A DNA stretch of 64,000 bases from Solirubrobacter deserti (GTDB lineage: Bacteria; Actinomycetota; Thermoleophilia; Solirubrobacterales; Solirubrobacteraceae). Below the pieces are notes generated by a model. It worked only from the letters and a program-made list of their open reading frames with translations. It was not told the DNA's origin and did not search any database. Made by a program: the position numbers and the translations under genes. Below, one piece after another: positions 42,399 to 50,242 of this stretch (within the stretch, counting starts at the first letter, position 1; each line of letters starts with the position of its first letter). Location of the stretch: the NCBI RefSeq assembly GCF_003344625.1, contig NZ_QPKJ02000001.1:248001-312000 (forward strand), in the 5' to 3' direction.

Positions 42399-43007
42399 TC
42401 ACGCCTGGCCGACCTTGTCGACCTTGCGATGGAAGTGGGTACCGGCCTTGCCGCCCGCGAGCGCGGCGACCAGCGTGCCGATCACGACGGCGGCGAGGGC
42501 GATCAGCCCGCCGGTGGTCAGCGAGCCTTCGTCGACCGGGATGCGCGGCAGGTTGAGCTGGGAGAGCACGTTGTACTCGGCGCCCAGCAGCGCGCCGGCG
42601 GCGGCGAGCGCGATCGTCACGATCAAGCCGATCAGCCACACGCCGATGCCCTGGCGCGGGCCGTTGAAGCGCGCCATGCGGCCCGCGACGTAGCCGCCGC
42701 AGTAGTACGCGATGAGCAAGATGACCAGCAGCGCGACGCCGCCGGCGATCCCGATCGTGGTCGCGTTGTCGGTCGCATCGGCGGTGTCGGCCTGCGTGGG
42801 GCCGACGGCCGCGCCGGTGGCGGCCAGCAGCGCGGTCAGCAACGTGGCGATGCCGACGGCGACCAGCCAGCCGAAGGCGTCCGCGCCCCAGGAGAAGCCA
42901 CCGAACTCGTCGCGCTGACGCTGAAGGACGTCGCTGCGTGTGGGCGTCTCGCTTTGGCCGTCGGACGGCGCGTCGCCGGCCTTGACGGCGGCGGGGGAGC
43001 TCGACAT
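42399..43007 (-). CDS. Four-helix membrane protein of unknown function
   Basis: This 202-residue protein has a polar N-terminal tail (about 1-45) and four predicted membrane helices (about 46-68, 85-105, 122-145 and 165-187), with GYVAGRMARFNGPRQGIGVW between helices 2 and 3, a segment common in actinobacterial membrane proteins of the TIGR04086-like kind. GAAGGGA precedes the ATG. It probably shares a promoter with the PRC-barrel/DUF2382 gene downstream. No catalytic motif is seen. Confidence 0.8.
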   Translation of the reverse strand: MSSSPAAVKAGDAPSDGQSETPTRSDVLQRQRDEFGGFSWGADAFGWLVAVGIATLLTALLAATGAAVGPTQADTADATDNATTIGIAGGVALLVILLIAYYCGGYVAGRMARFNGPRQGIGVWLIGLIVTIALAAAGALLGAEYNVLSQLNLPRIPVDEGSLTTGGLIALAAVVIGTLVAALAGGKAGTHFHRKVDKVGQA

Positions 43008-43185
43008 GGAAGTCCCTTCTCTCAGACGAAGACCGAAGCGAAGCGTCGCAGTGGTCCGCGTCGCCCTAAGAGATTGTCCTCAGGCTCCGCAAGTGAAACG
43101 AACTTCGCGTCATTTCTGACACAAAACGACTCAACTGAGACACAAGTCGCGTTTGAGTGTTCCGGTTCGGGGAGACGACCACCCC

Positions 43186-44547
43186 ATGCGCTCCGACGCC
43201 GCCCAGAACGCTGAGCGCGTCCTGCGCAGCGCCAGCGCGCTGCTGCGGACCGTGCCCGAAGCCAGCCTCGAGGAGATCGCCGCCGCGGCGCAGGTCTCGC
43301 GCGCCACCGTCTACCGCCACTTCGGCTCACGGGCCGGGCTCGTCGAGGCGGCCCGCCGGCGCGCGGACGCGCAGCCGCCCAGCGTGGACGCCGAGGAGCT
43401 CCCGCCGCTCGACGTCACCGACGTGCTCAACAAGGTGCCGCCGCAGTTACTGGGCGACCAGGTCGTCTCCGAGGCCCGGCGCCTGGCCGGCGTCACGTCG
43501 GCCGCGCTGTACCTGATCGACATCGAGGGCGCCCACCTGGTGCGCCTGGCCGGCTCAGAGGAGTTCCCCGCCACGCTCGACGTGCCGTTGGCGGTCGGGC
43601 CGGAGCTGCCTCGCGACGCGCTGCCGGCCCTGCGCGCGCAGGTCGAGCGCGAGCTGGCGGGCAGCGTCCTGGCCCCGCTCTCACTGCGCGGCCGGACGCT
43701 CGGCGTCCTACTGGCCGTCGACGCCCCGGAGCCGGCGCTCGCCGCTCTCGCCCGCCACGCGGCCGTCGCGCTGGCCGTCGCGGACGCGTACACCGACGTC
43801 TTCGACAGCGCGCGCCGGCGCCGCGAGACCACGCCCGCCGCGGAGATCCAGCAGCACCTGCTCCCGCCGCGGATCGCACGCCTCACCGGGGCGATCGTCG
43901 CCGGCAACGTGATCCCGGGGTACGCGACCGGCGGCGACTGGTTCGACTACGCCGAGAACCGTGACGGGGTGTGGCTCGGCGTCGCCGACAGCGCGGGCCA
44001 CGGCACCACCGCGGCCGCGCTCGCGGCCGTCGTCCTCGGCGCGTTCCGGGCCAAGCGCAAGGTGACGGGCGAGCTGGGGGCCGTGCTGCGCGCGATGCGG
44101 CACGCGATCGCGGAGGTGGCGGTCGACGGCGCGTGCGTGGACGCGACGATCGCCCGCTGGCATGGACCGTCCAACACGTTCACCTGGATCACGTGCGGCG
44201 ACCCGCGGCCGCTGCTGATCGACGAGCACGGTGCCGTCACCGAGCTGGCCTGCCCGGACTACGACAGCCTCGGGCGCGGAGCGGCCGACCGCGACCTCGA
44301 GGCCACCCGCCACCGGCTGCTGCCGGGCCAGCGACTGGTGCTCGTCTCCGACGGCGTGCTCGCTCGCCGCACGCGCGACGGCGGCGTGTTCGGCATCGAG
44401 GGGATCCGTGCGCTCGCGCGCCGGACGCCGGCCGCCACGGCTCCCGAGACGGTCCGAGCGCTCGAGGACGCGCTCACCGCGAGCTCCGAGGACGGGTTCC
44501 AGGACGACGCGACGACCGTCGTGCTCGCACCGACCAGCCCGGGGTGA
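43186..44547 (+). CDS. TetR-type DNA-binding domain fused to GAF-like and PP2C phosphatase domains
   Basis: This 453-residue protein begins with a TetR helix-turn-helix (about residues 5-55: ASLEEIAAAAQVSRATVYRH followed by FGSRAGLVEAA). Instead of the usual TetR ligand domain it continues into a GAF-like region (about 80-205; ALYLIDIEGAHLVRLAG, LGVLLAVDAPEPALAALARH) and a SpoIIE/RsbU-type phosphatase (about 215-450): AAEIQQHLLPPRI, GYATGGDWFDYAENRDG (metal Asp), VADSAGHGTTAAAL, VLVSDGVLARRTRDG and FQDDATTVVL. It may couple DNA binding to phosphatase signalling. ATG 43186 was chosen because the HTH then begins normally; GGGGAGA lies upstream. Confidence 0.9.
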   Translation: MRSDAAQNAERVLRSASALLRTVPEASLEEIAAAAQVSRATVYRHFGSRAGLVEAARRRADAQPPSVDAEELPPLDVTDVLNKVPPQLLGDQVVSEARRLAGVTSAALYLIDIEGAHLVRLAGSEEFPATLDVPLAVGPELPRDALPALRAQVERELAGSVLAPLSLRGRTLGVLLAVDAPEPALAALARHAAVALAVADAYTDVFDSARRRRETTPAAEIQQHLLPPRIARLTGAIVAGNVIPGYATGGDWFDYAENRDGVWLGVADSAGHGTTAAALAAVVLGAFRAKRKVTGELGAVLRAMRHAIAEVAVDGACVDATIARWHGPSNTFTWITCGDPRPLLIDEHGAVTELACPDYDSLGRGAADRDLEATRHRLLPGQRLVLVSDGVLARRTRDGGVFGIEGIRALARRTPAATAPETVRALEDALTASSEDGFQDDATTVVLAPTSPG

Positions 44548-44602
44548 GCTGGAAGCGACGCGCCGTGGGTAGAGCCTAGCCACAACGTCCCTAGGAGGAC
44601 AC

Positions 44603-44770
44603 ATGGCACGGCAAGGCGCAGGCGGCAACATGGGCGGCATCGGCCTCGGGGGCATCCTGGTGATCGTCGGCATCGTCGTGGCGATCGTGTGGAGCGTGCT
44701 GATCGGGCTGATCATTGCGCTCATCGGCCTCGTCGCCTTCGGCGGCTTCGCGAAGGGCAAGTGGTACTAG
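44603..44770 (+). CDS. Small Gly-rich membrane protein (55 residues)
   Basis: This short gene has a textbook AGGAGGA 5-10 bases before its ATG. It encodes a 55-residue protein: a Gly-rich N-terminus (MARQGAGGNMGGIGLGG), one long hydrophobic stretch that could form one or two membrane helices (about residues 18-48, ILVIVGIVVAIVWSVL onward) and a short basic tail ending GKWY. No family recognised. It lies 55 bases after the TetR-phosphatase gene and ends 4 bases before the convergent LtrA stop. Confidence 0.75.
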   Translation: MARQGAGGNMGGIGLGGILVIVGIVVAIVWSVLIGLIIALIGLVAFGGFAKGKWY

Positions 44771-44774
44771 CCGC

Positions 44775-45965
44775 TCAGCGGCGTCGCGCGCGGGTTCCGA
44801 CCACCGCCGCCGTGAGCGCGATGATGGCGACGGCGGCGGCCGCGACGGTCGCGGAGAGCCCGGGGATCAAAGCCGGAACCACCACGATCGGGATCGCGGC
44901 CGCCGGCCACGGGAACGCCGTCCGCCAGCGGTGATCGGCGCCCGCGACGATGATCGCGGCACCCGCGAAGAACAGTGCGACGCCGGCGCCCAGCGCCCAT
45001 CCGCCCGCGGACGGCAGCGGCGCATCGGGATGCAGCACCAGATCCTCCAGCCCGATGCCCGCGATGGCGATCCCCAGCGTCAGGGGGAGATGGCCGTAGA
45101 TGAACAGGTCGTGGCGTTCACCCTCGTGGTCCGCCGACGACGGGTGCGCTTCGCGCTCCTGCAGGTCCTCCGCGCTGCTGGCGGCGCCGACGTCGAAGTA
45201 GTTCCACCACAGCGCGGCCGTGAGCGCGAACCCGAGCACGGCGACGCCGACCGCGGCGCCGGCCCACTTCGCGTCGTGCACGCCGGTGACGGTCGCGCCG
45301 ACCGCTTCGCCCAGGACGAGGATCACGAGCAGGCCGAAGCGCTCCGGGAGATGCTCGAGGTGAAGCGGGACGTCGTTGGCGTGCCGGGTCGCGAGCAGCG
45401 GCGCGGCGACGTCGAGGAGCACGGCGACACCCCACAGCACATAGCGGCCCGTGCCGGTGAGGGCGATCGAGACCGCCCACAGCGCCGCGCTGAGCGTGGC
45501 GGCCGCGAGGTAGACGCCGATCGTGCCACGCGCGGGTTGCACGTGACGCCAGGCTCTGAGGTAGAGCAGCACGAGCATGATCCGGGCCACGAGGAAGCTC
45601 GCCGCGAAGGCCCAGCCCAGCGACCCGGTGGCCTCGGTGGCGCTGGCGGCGCAGCCGGCGATCGCGAGCGTCGCGACCAGCTTGATGACGCGAAAGACGA
45701 CGTCGTCGGTGTCGAAGCGGTTCGCGTAGAGCGTGAACCCGACCCAGGAGAACCAGATGGTCGCGAACAGGCCGGCGAAGACGCCCGTGCCGTGCCAGGT
45801 GAGATCGTCGACGAACGCCGTCGCCAGCTCGGCGACCACGAGCACGTAGGCCAGGTCGAAGAAGAGCTCCAGCCGGCTCGCGGTCCGGCCCTCGCCCGTG
45901 TGCAACGCCGGCGGGCGGATGAGCGGTGCGCGTCGCTCGCCCTCGACGTGGCCGTCGGCGGTCAT
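44775..45965 (-). CDS. LtrA-family (low temperature requirement) membrane protein
   Basis: This 396-residue protein has about 11-12 hydrophobic helices. The N-terminal SRLELFFDLAYVLVVAELAT and the following FATIWFSWVGFTLYANRFDT are the LtrA signatures; the ERFGLLVILVLGEAV motif is present near residue 215. LtrA was named for a Listeria gene needed for growth in the cold; its biochemical function is unknown. The gene is monocistronic as far as visible. Confidence 0.92.
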   Translation of the reverse strand: MTADGHVEGERRAPLIRPPALHTGEGRTASRLELFFDLAYVLVVAELATAFVDDLTWHGTGVFAGLFATIWFSWVGFTLYANRFDTDDVVFRVIKLVATLAIAGCAASATEATGSLGWAFAASFLVARIMLVLLYLRAWRHVQPARGTIGVYLAAATLSAALWAVSIALTGTGRYVLWGVAVLLDVAAPLLATRHANDVPLHLEHLPERFGLLVILVLGEAVGATVTGVHDAKWAGAAVGVAVLGFALTAALWWNYFDVGAASSAEDLQEREAHPSSADHEGERHDLFIYGHLPLTLGIAIAGIGLEDLVLHPDAPLPSAGGWALGAGVALFFAGAAIIVAGADHRWRTAFPWPAAAIPIVVVPALIPGLSATVAAAAVAIIALTAAVVGTRARRR

Positions 45966-46007
45966 GTACCGCCGCGCCTGATTTCGTCGCCGTGGTTCAA
46001 GACGGGG

Positions 46008-46679
46008 CTAGGTCGCGGGGCCGCCGGGCACGATCCAGCCCGCGAAGGCCGCGAAGTGGCTCGCCGCGGCGACGACGACCAGCCCGTGGAAGACCTCGTG
46101 GAAGCCGAACACCGCCGGCCACGGATCCGGGCGCCTCACGGCGTAGACGGCGGCGCCGACGATGTAGAGCGCGGCGCCCGCGGCTAGCAGCAGCAGCGGG
46201 ACGGTCGGCAGCTGCTCGGGCAGGCGCGGAATGGCGGCGAGCGCGGCCCAGCCGACGAGCACGTAGCTGGCGGCGACGAGCGCGCGCGGCGCGTCGATCC
46301 ACGCCAGGCTGAGGGCGATGCCGCCCAGCGCGCCGGTCCACGCGCAGGCGAGCACGAACGTCTGCAGGCGGCCGTCGAGGACGAGCACGGCCAGCGGAGT
46401 GGTGGACGCGGCGATGAAGACGTGGATCGTGCTGTGGTCCAGCCGCCGCAGGATGGGCCGCCAGCGGGGGTCCCAGCGCCAGCGGTGGTAGAGGGCGCTG
46501 ACGGCGAACAGCGCGCACAGCGCCGTGCCGTAGACCGCGCACGCCGTGCGGGCGGCGCCGGAAGGTGCCAGCGCCATGAGGACACCCGCCGCGATCAGGG
46601 CGCACCAGAACGCGTAGACGTGCAGGCGGCCGCGCATACGCGGGATCAGCTCTTCGGCGGTGGAGGACGAGGTCGCCAT
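46008..46679 (-). CDS. Hemolysin III / PAQR family membrane protein
   Basis: This 223-residue protein has seven predicted membrane helices. PAQR signatures are SALYHRWRWDP (first His), RRLDHSTIHVFIAASTTP (Asp and His after helix 3) and FGFHEVFHGLVVVAAASHF (final His pair), which form the metal site of the family. In bacteria these proteins are called hemolysin III, but most are probably lipid- or membrane-related hydrolases or homeostasis factors. ATG 46679 is taken as the start; GTG 46703 would add 8 residues. Confidence 0.92.
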   Translation of the reverse strand: MATSSSTAEELIPRMRGRLHVYAFWCALIAAGVLMALAPSGAARTACAVYGTALCALFAVSALYHRWRWDPRWRPILRRLDHSTIHVFIAASTTPLAVLVLDGRLQTFVLACAWTGALGGIALSLAWIDAPRALVAASYVLVGWAALAAIPRLPEQLPTVPLLLLAAGAALYIVGAAVYAVRRPDPWPAVFGFHEVFHGLVVVAAASHFAAFAGWIVPGGPAT

Positions 46680-46742
46680 GGCTGCGTCCGAGGGCCCGCG
46701 CACGACGCGGCCCGCGGGTCGCGTCGTGCGGCGTGGCGACGG

Positions 46743-47030
46743 CTAGTCGCGGCTCTCGGTGTACGGGTCGCGGCTGCCGGACTTCGCCAGCCCGCGGCTG
46801 ATCATGTAGCCCACGGTCAGCAGGGTCACGTACAGCCACGCCTGCTGGGCGCCGAAGCCGCCGGCGTCGCTCTCATCCACAATCATCGCGGCGATGAGCA
46901 CGGCGACGACCGCCGCGACGTACGCGATCAGCTCGGTGGTCTTGAAGGCGGCCTTGGTCTCGGTGCTGCGCCGGACTTCAGTGTGCTCGTTGCGGGCGCG
47001 GGTGCGCTCGGACGCGGGTGCTGCGGCCAT
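46743..47030 (-). CDS. Small two-helix membrane protein
   Basis: This 95-residue protein has a charged cytosolic N-terminus (ASERTRARNEHTEVRRSTET), two predicted membrane helices (about 31-50 and 60-80, LIAYVAAVVAVLIAAMIV and AWLYVTLLTVGYMI) and a polar tail ending RDPYTESRD. It resembles small actinobacterial membrane proteins without known function. AAGGAGG lies 6 bases before ATG 47030. The 275 bases upstream hold no gene I can support. Confidence 0.82.
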   Translation of the reverse strand: MAAAPASERTRARNEHTEVRRSTETKAAFKTTELIAYVAAVVAVLIAAMIVDESDAGGFGAQQAWLYVTLLTVGYMISRGLAKSGSRDPYTESRD

Positions 47031-47305
47031 GTCGGCCTCCTTGTTGTCGTGCCGCACGGACGCCGGTAGGCCTGGCCGCTGCGATCACGGGAATAGGTCT
47101 CAGGTGGGAACGAGCGACCGCAGTCGTCACGGGACCGCGGACGGGCTCGAGCCTGGGGCGAGAGCGCAACTCGCGGACGCGTGACGGAGCATGCGGCACC
47201 GTCGGTCCGACGAAGTCAACAGACCGCCGCTCGCGTTGCGAGCCTCGGCCTCACTGCCCTCGACCCAGAGGCACTACCCGGCACCGTGCCGCTATCAAAC
47301 GCCCG

Positions 47306-47719
47306 TCAGCCGGGCTTGACGGAACCGGGGCGCGCCTCGTGGGAGTCGACGAGGTCGCTGGGACTCAGGACGAAGACCTCGCAGATCATGTCCGGGTCCT
47401 GCTGGTTGCCGCTCATGAAGCCCACCACAGGCCGGCCGGTCGCGTGCTCGATGACGGCCACGAAGCGCTCGCGCATGACCTCTTGGAACTCCATCCGCTG
47501 CGCGATCACCGCGTGCCCGCGCCCGCCGTCGAGCAGCGTCTGCTCCACGCGCGTGAAGCCGCCGCGCAGCAGGCAGACGACGAGATCGTCCTGGTAGTAG
47601 GTCTTGGCCTGCGTCGGACCGCGGCCGTAGAACTCCTTCAGGAGCGCCACCATGCCGTCTGAGATCGCGGTCAATACCTCGCCGTGCGTCGCGTGCAGGC
47701 TGTGGGCGTCCTCGGTCAC
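47306..47719 (-). CDS. DUF2294 protein (MpsC-like), copy 1
   Basis: This 137-residue soluble protein belongs to DUF2294: the core GEVLTAISDGMVALLKEFYG, GPTQAKTYYQDDLVVCLLRGG, FTRVEQTLLDGGRGHAVI and MRERFVAVIEHATGRPVVGF spans about residues 12-110. Staphylococcal MpsC is in this family and belongs to a membrane-potential-generating bicarbonate/sodium system, but no MpsA/MpsB partners lie nearby, so the role here is open. A second copy is encoded at 48565-48942. Confidence 0.85.
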   Translation of the reverse strand: MTEDAHSLHATHGEVLTAISDGMVALLKEFYGRGPTQAKTYYQDDLVVCLLRGGFTRVEQTLLDGGRGHAVIAQRMEFQEVMRERFVAVIEHATGRPVVGFMSGNQQDPDMICEVFVLSPSDLVDSHEARPGSVKPG

Positions 47720-47831
47720 GTGAGCACAAGCGTATCTCCCGGTATCGTTTACGGGTGAGGGCTGTTCGAGAGGTCACGGATGTGGCAGCTCAACTCGGAC
47801 TTCGAGGAGCAAAAGCGATCCGGAGCCCTTG

Positions 47832-48578
47832 ATGTCTGCCGACAGCCCTTCGTCCCGTGGTGACGCGCCACGCTTCAGCTGCAGCTGGTCGCTCGTGAGC
47901 GAGCAGGCCGCCGCGGCCCGGGCCTCCGGCCGCCTGAACGCGGACGCCGCCCTCGAGCTCGCCGACGCGCTCGACGACGCGCTCGAGCACGCGCGCCTGG
48001 TGCTGCTGGAGCTGCAGGACGTCTCGGCGGCCGACGCCGCAGGGCTGGATGCCATCATCTCCCGTTCGGCTCGCGCGCGCCAAGACGGCTCCCGACTGCT
48101 CGTGATCGCGGCGCCCCCGCACCTCGATGCCCCACTTCGGCTTGCCGGCGTCGAGCTTCTGACGGCGGACCCGGACGCACCCACCGGCTCGGATGCGGGC
48201 CCGCCGGCCAATGCGGTCAACGCGCGGGTCGTTCCCGGGCGCGTGATGTCAGTCGACGGACGCGTCGTCTGGCTGCACGCGGCCGATGGACAGGTGCATC
48301 GCGCGTGGGCGCCGGAGGACGTCCGGCAGCGCCTGCGGGCCCAGACCTGGGTGGATCTGTTCCTGGACGAGCGCGACCGGCTCAACGGCTGGTATGAGGC
48401 GCAAGCCGGGATGGCGATCAACCAGCGGCTAGCCGAGGCGGACACCACGCCGGAGACCGGCGCGCCCGTCGCCTGCCAAGGCGAATGCGGCGTGGTCTGG
48501 CAAGCGGCGGCCCCGGCGAGGTTGCTCGAGCACCACGAGCGATGCCTAACCTGCGCGGGCGCACTTGTCCCCGGCTGA
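47832..48578 (+). CDS. STAS-domain protein with C-terminal zinc-ribbon-like end
   Basis: This 248-residue protein has an N-terminal STAS domain (about 20-105; LVLLELQDVSAADAAGLDAI, where the Ser-Ala-Ala-Asp region corresponds to the regulatory phospho-Ser loop) and a second part of unknown family (about 125-215; VMSVDGRVVWLHAADGQVHR, VWLDLFLDERDRLNGWYEAQ-like helix). The C-terminus has CQGECG and CLTCAG, a four-Cys pattern with a His pair that could bind zinc. GGAG lies 7 bases before ATG 47832. The 3' end overlaps the DUF2294 gene by 14 bases. Confidence 0.78.
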   Translation: MSADSPSSRGDAPRFSCSWSLVSEQAAAARASGRLNADAALELADALDDALEHARLVLLELQDVSAADAAGLDAIISRSARARQDGSRLLVIAAPPHLDAPLRLAGVELLTADPDAPTGSDAGPPANAVNARVVPGRVMSVDGRVVWLHAADGQVHRAWAPEDVRQRLRAQTWVDLFLDERDRLNGWYEAQAGMAINQRLAEADTTPETGAPVACQGECGVVWQAAAPARLLEHHERCLTCAGALVPG

Positions 48579-48942
48579 TCCTCCCGATCCGCTCGCCGGC
48601 CAAGCGCTCCTGGATGCTGTGACCGACGCGATGGTGGCGCTGCATCTGCGCTATTACAACCGCGCGCCGGCGACGGCGAAGACTCAGATGCTCGGGGACG
48701 ACCTGCTGGCCTGCGTGCTCGGCGGCATCTACACCGACGTCGAGAAGACGTTGATCGAGATCGGCCGGACAGGCAGCGTCCACGACGCCCGCGGCCAGTT
48801 TCAGGACGCGATGCGGCACAAGTTCGTGGAGGCGGTCGAGCAACTCACCGGACGCGCTGTCGTGACCTTCATCTCCAACCACCACGTCGGCCCTGATCTC
48901 GCAGTCGAGTTGTTCTGGCTCGACGGACATTCATCGGGGTAG
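48565..48942 (+). CDS. DUF2294 protein (MpsC-like), copy 2
   Basis: This 125-residue paralogue of the protein at 47306-47719 keeps the same core: LLDAVTDAMVALHLRYYNRA, ATAKTQMLGDDLLACVLGG, YTDVEKTLIEIGRTGSVHDA and MRHKFVEAVEQLTGRAVVTF. The start is probably TTG 48565, inside the end of the STAS gene (14-base overlap), giving translational coupling of a STAS regulator with a DUF2294 protein. Identity with copy 1 looks moderate by eye, so this is an old duplication or two separate acquisitions. Confidence 0.83.
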   Translation: MSPADPPDPLAGQALLDAVTDAMVALHLRYYNRAPATAKTQMLGDDLLACVLGGIYTDVEKTLIEIGRTGSVHDARGQFQDAMRHKFVEAVEQLTGRAVVTFISNHHVGPDLAVELFWLDGHSSG

Positions 48943-49122
48943 ACTCCTCGACTGGAGGGCATGTCGGCGGGGTCGAGGCGCTCGGCACCACTTGCTGACT
49001 TCCGAACTTTCGGCTCTACGAGCGGTTCGGAGGTGGCCCCTGTGTTCGCATCCTCGACGTTCCGCCCACGGTTGTGGGATCACGCCCCGCACCGGCTGAG
49101 GAACTGATGGCCGATCGCGCGG

Positions 49123-49250
49123 GTGTCCGTGGCTGAACGCGGCGCACAACCCCAGGTCGCGCCGGCCCACCGCGGCCTGCTGCGCGCCGCGCGCGTGCTG
49201 TTCACGCCGCTGCGGGCGACGACTACCCGGAGCTGATCAATCCGCTGTGG
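49123..49250 (+). pseudogene. Frameshifted original N-terminus of the ferredoxin reductase
   Basis: From GTG 49123 the frame reads SVAERGAQPQVAPAHRGLLR and VLFTPLRA; after a one-base loss near 49214-49220 the next frame gives DDYPELINPLWTTRE, the standard lead-in of this reductase family; a second one-base loss near 49259-49263 moves into the frame of the main gene (VRGRIEAIEPET). The natural ~45-residue leader is therefore disrupted, whether by mutation or by sequence error. Confidence 0.65.
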
Positions 49251-50224
49251 ACGACCCGCGAGTGCGCGGGCGGATCGAGGCGATCGAGCCCGAGACCCCG
49301 GACTCGGTCACGGTCGTGATCCGGCCCGGCTGGGTGTGGCCGGGCCATCTGCCCGGCCAGTTCCTGCGCGTGGGCGTGGTGGTCGACGGCATCCACCACT
49401 GGCGGGCGTACTCGCTGACGTCGGACCCGGGCCGCCCGGACGGGTGCATCTCGATCACGCCCAAGCTGCTGGGCACCGGGAAGGTGTCGCCGTACCTCGT
49501 GCGCCAGGCGCGGCCCGGGACGATCGTGCGGCTGGGCGGCGTCGAGGGCGAGTTCACCCTGCTCGACCCGATTCCGCGCGCGCTGCTGTTCATCAGCGCC
49601 GGCAGCGGGATCACGCCGATCATGAGCATGCTGCGCGACCTCGACCGTCGCGACCGGCTGGCCGACGCCGCGCACGTGCACTCCGCGCGGACGGCGCAGG
49701 ACGTCGTGTTCGGGACCCAGCTTCACGCACTCGCGGCCCGCCACCCCGGGTACCGGCTGCATCTTCAGCTCACCGGCGCGGCCGGGCGCCTGGCCGCGAG
49801 CGACCTCGAGCGCCTCTGCCCGGACTGGCGCGGCCGCGAGACCTTCGCGAGCGGGCCGGGGGCGATGCTGGACGCGCTGACCGAACATTGGTCGCGCGCC
49901 GGCGTCGCACCGCGGCTGCGGATGGAGCGCTTCCAGCCCGTGATCGACGGCCATGGCGCCGGCGGCAGCGGCGGCCCGATCGCGTTCACCGCCAGCGCGA
50001 CGCACGCGCAGTCCGACGGGACCATCCCGATCCTCGTGGCCGGCGAGCGCGCGGGGCTGGACCTCGCGTACGGCTGCCGCATGGGCATCTGCCGCACGTG
50101 TGTCGGCCGCCTTGGCTCCGGCCGTGTGCGCGACCTGCGCACCGGCAAGGTCTCCGGCCAGCGTGGAGAGATCGTCCGCACCTGCATCAACGCCCCCGAA
50201 GGGCCGATCGAGATCGCGCTCTGA
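49247..50224 (+). CDS. Ferredoxin/flavodoxin reductase-type oxidoreductase with C-terminal 2Fe-2S domain
   Basis: This 325-residue electron-transfer protein has an FAD-binding barrel (about 5-100; WRAYSLTSDP), an NAD(P)-binding domain (about 105-225; LLFISAGSGITPIMSMLRDL) and a plant-type 2Fe-2S ferredoxin domain (about 245-325; AYGCRMGICRTCVGRL with the fourth Cys in VRTCINA). It would pass electrons from NAD(P)H to the fatty acid desaturase encoded 18 bases downstream. The GTG start at 49247 is probably not the ancestral one, because the usual N-terminal segment is present upstream in other frames. Confidence 0.88.
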   Translation: MDDPRVRGRIEAIEPETPDSVTVVIRPGWVWPGHLPGQFLRVGVVVDGIHHWRAYSLTSDPGRPDGCISITPKLLGTGKVSPYLVRQARPGTIVRLGGVEGEFTLLDPIPRALLFISAGSGITPIMSMLRDLDRRDRLADAAHVHSARTAQDVVFGTQLHALAARHPGYRLHLQLTGAAGRLAASDLERLCPDWRGRETFASGPGAMLDALTEHWSRAGVAPRLRMERFQPVIDGHGAGGSGGPIAFTASATHAQSDGTIPILVAGERAGLDLAYGCRMGICRTCVGRLGSGRVRDLRTGKVSGQRGEIVRTCINAPEGPIEIAL

Positions 50225-50242
50225 AACCCGAAGGAACCTGAC

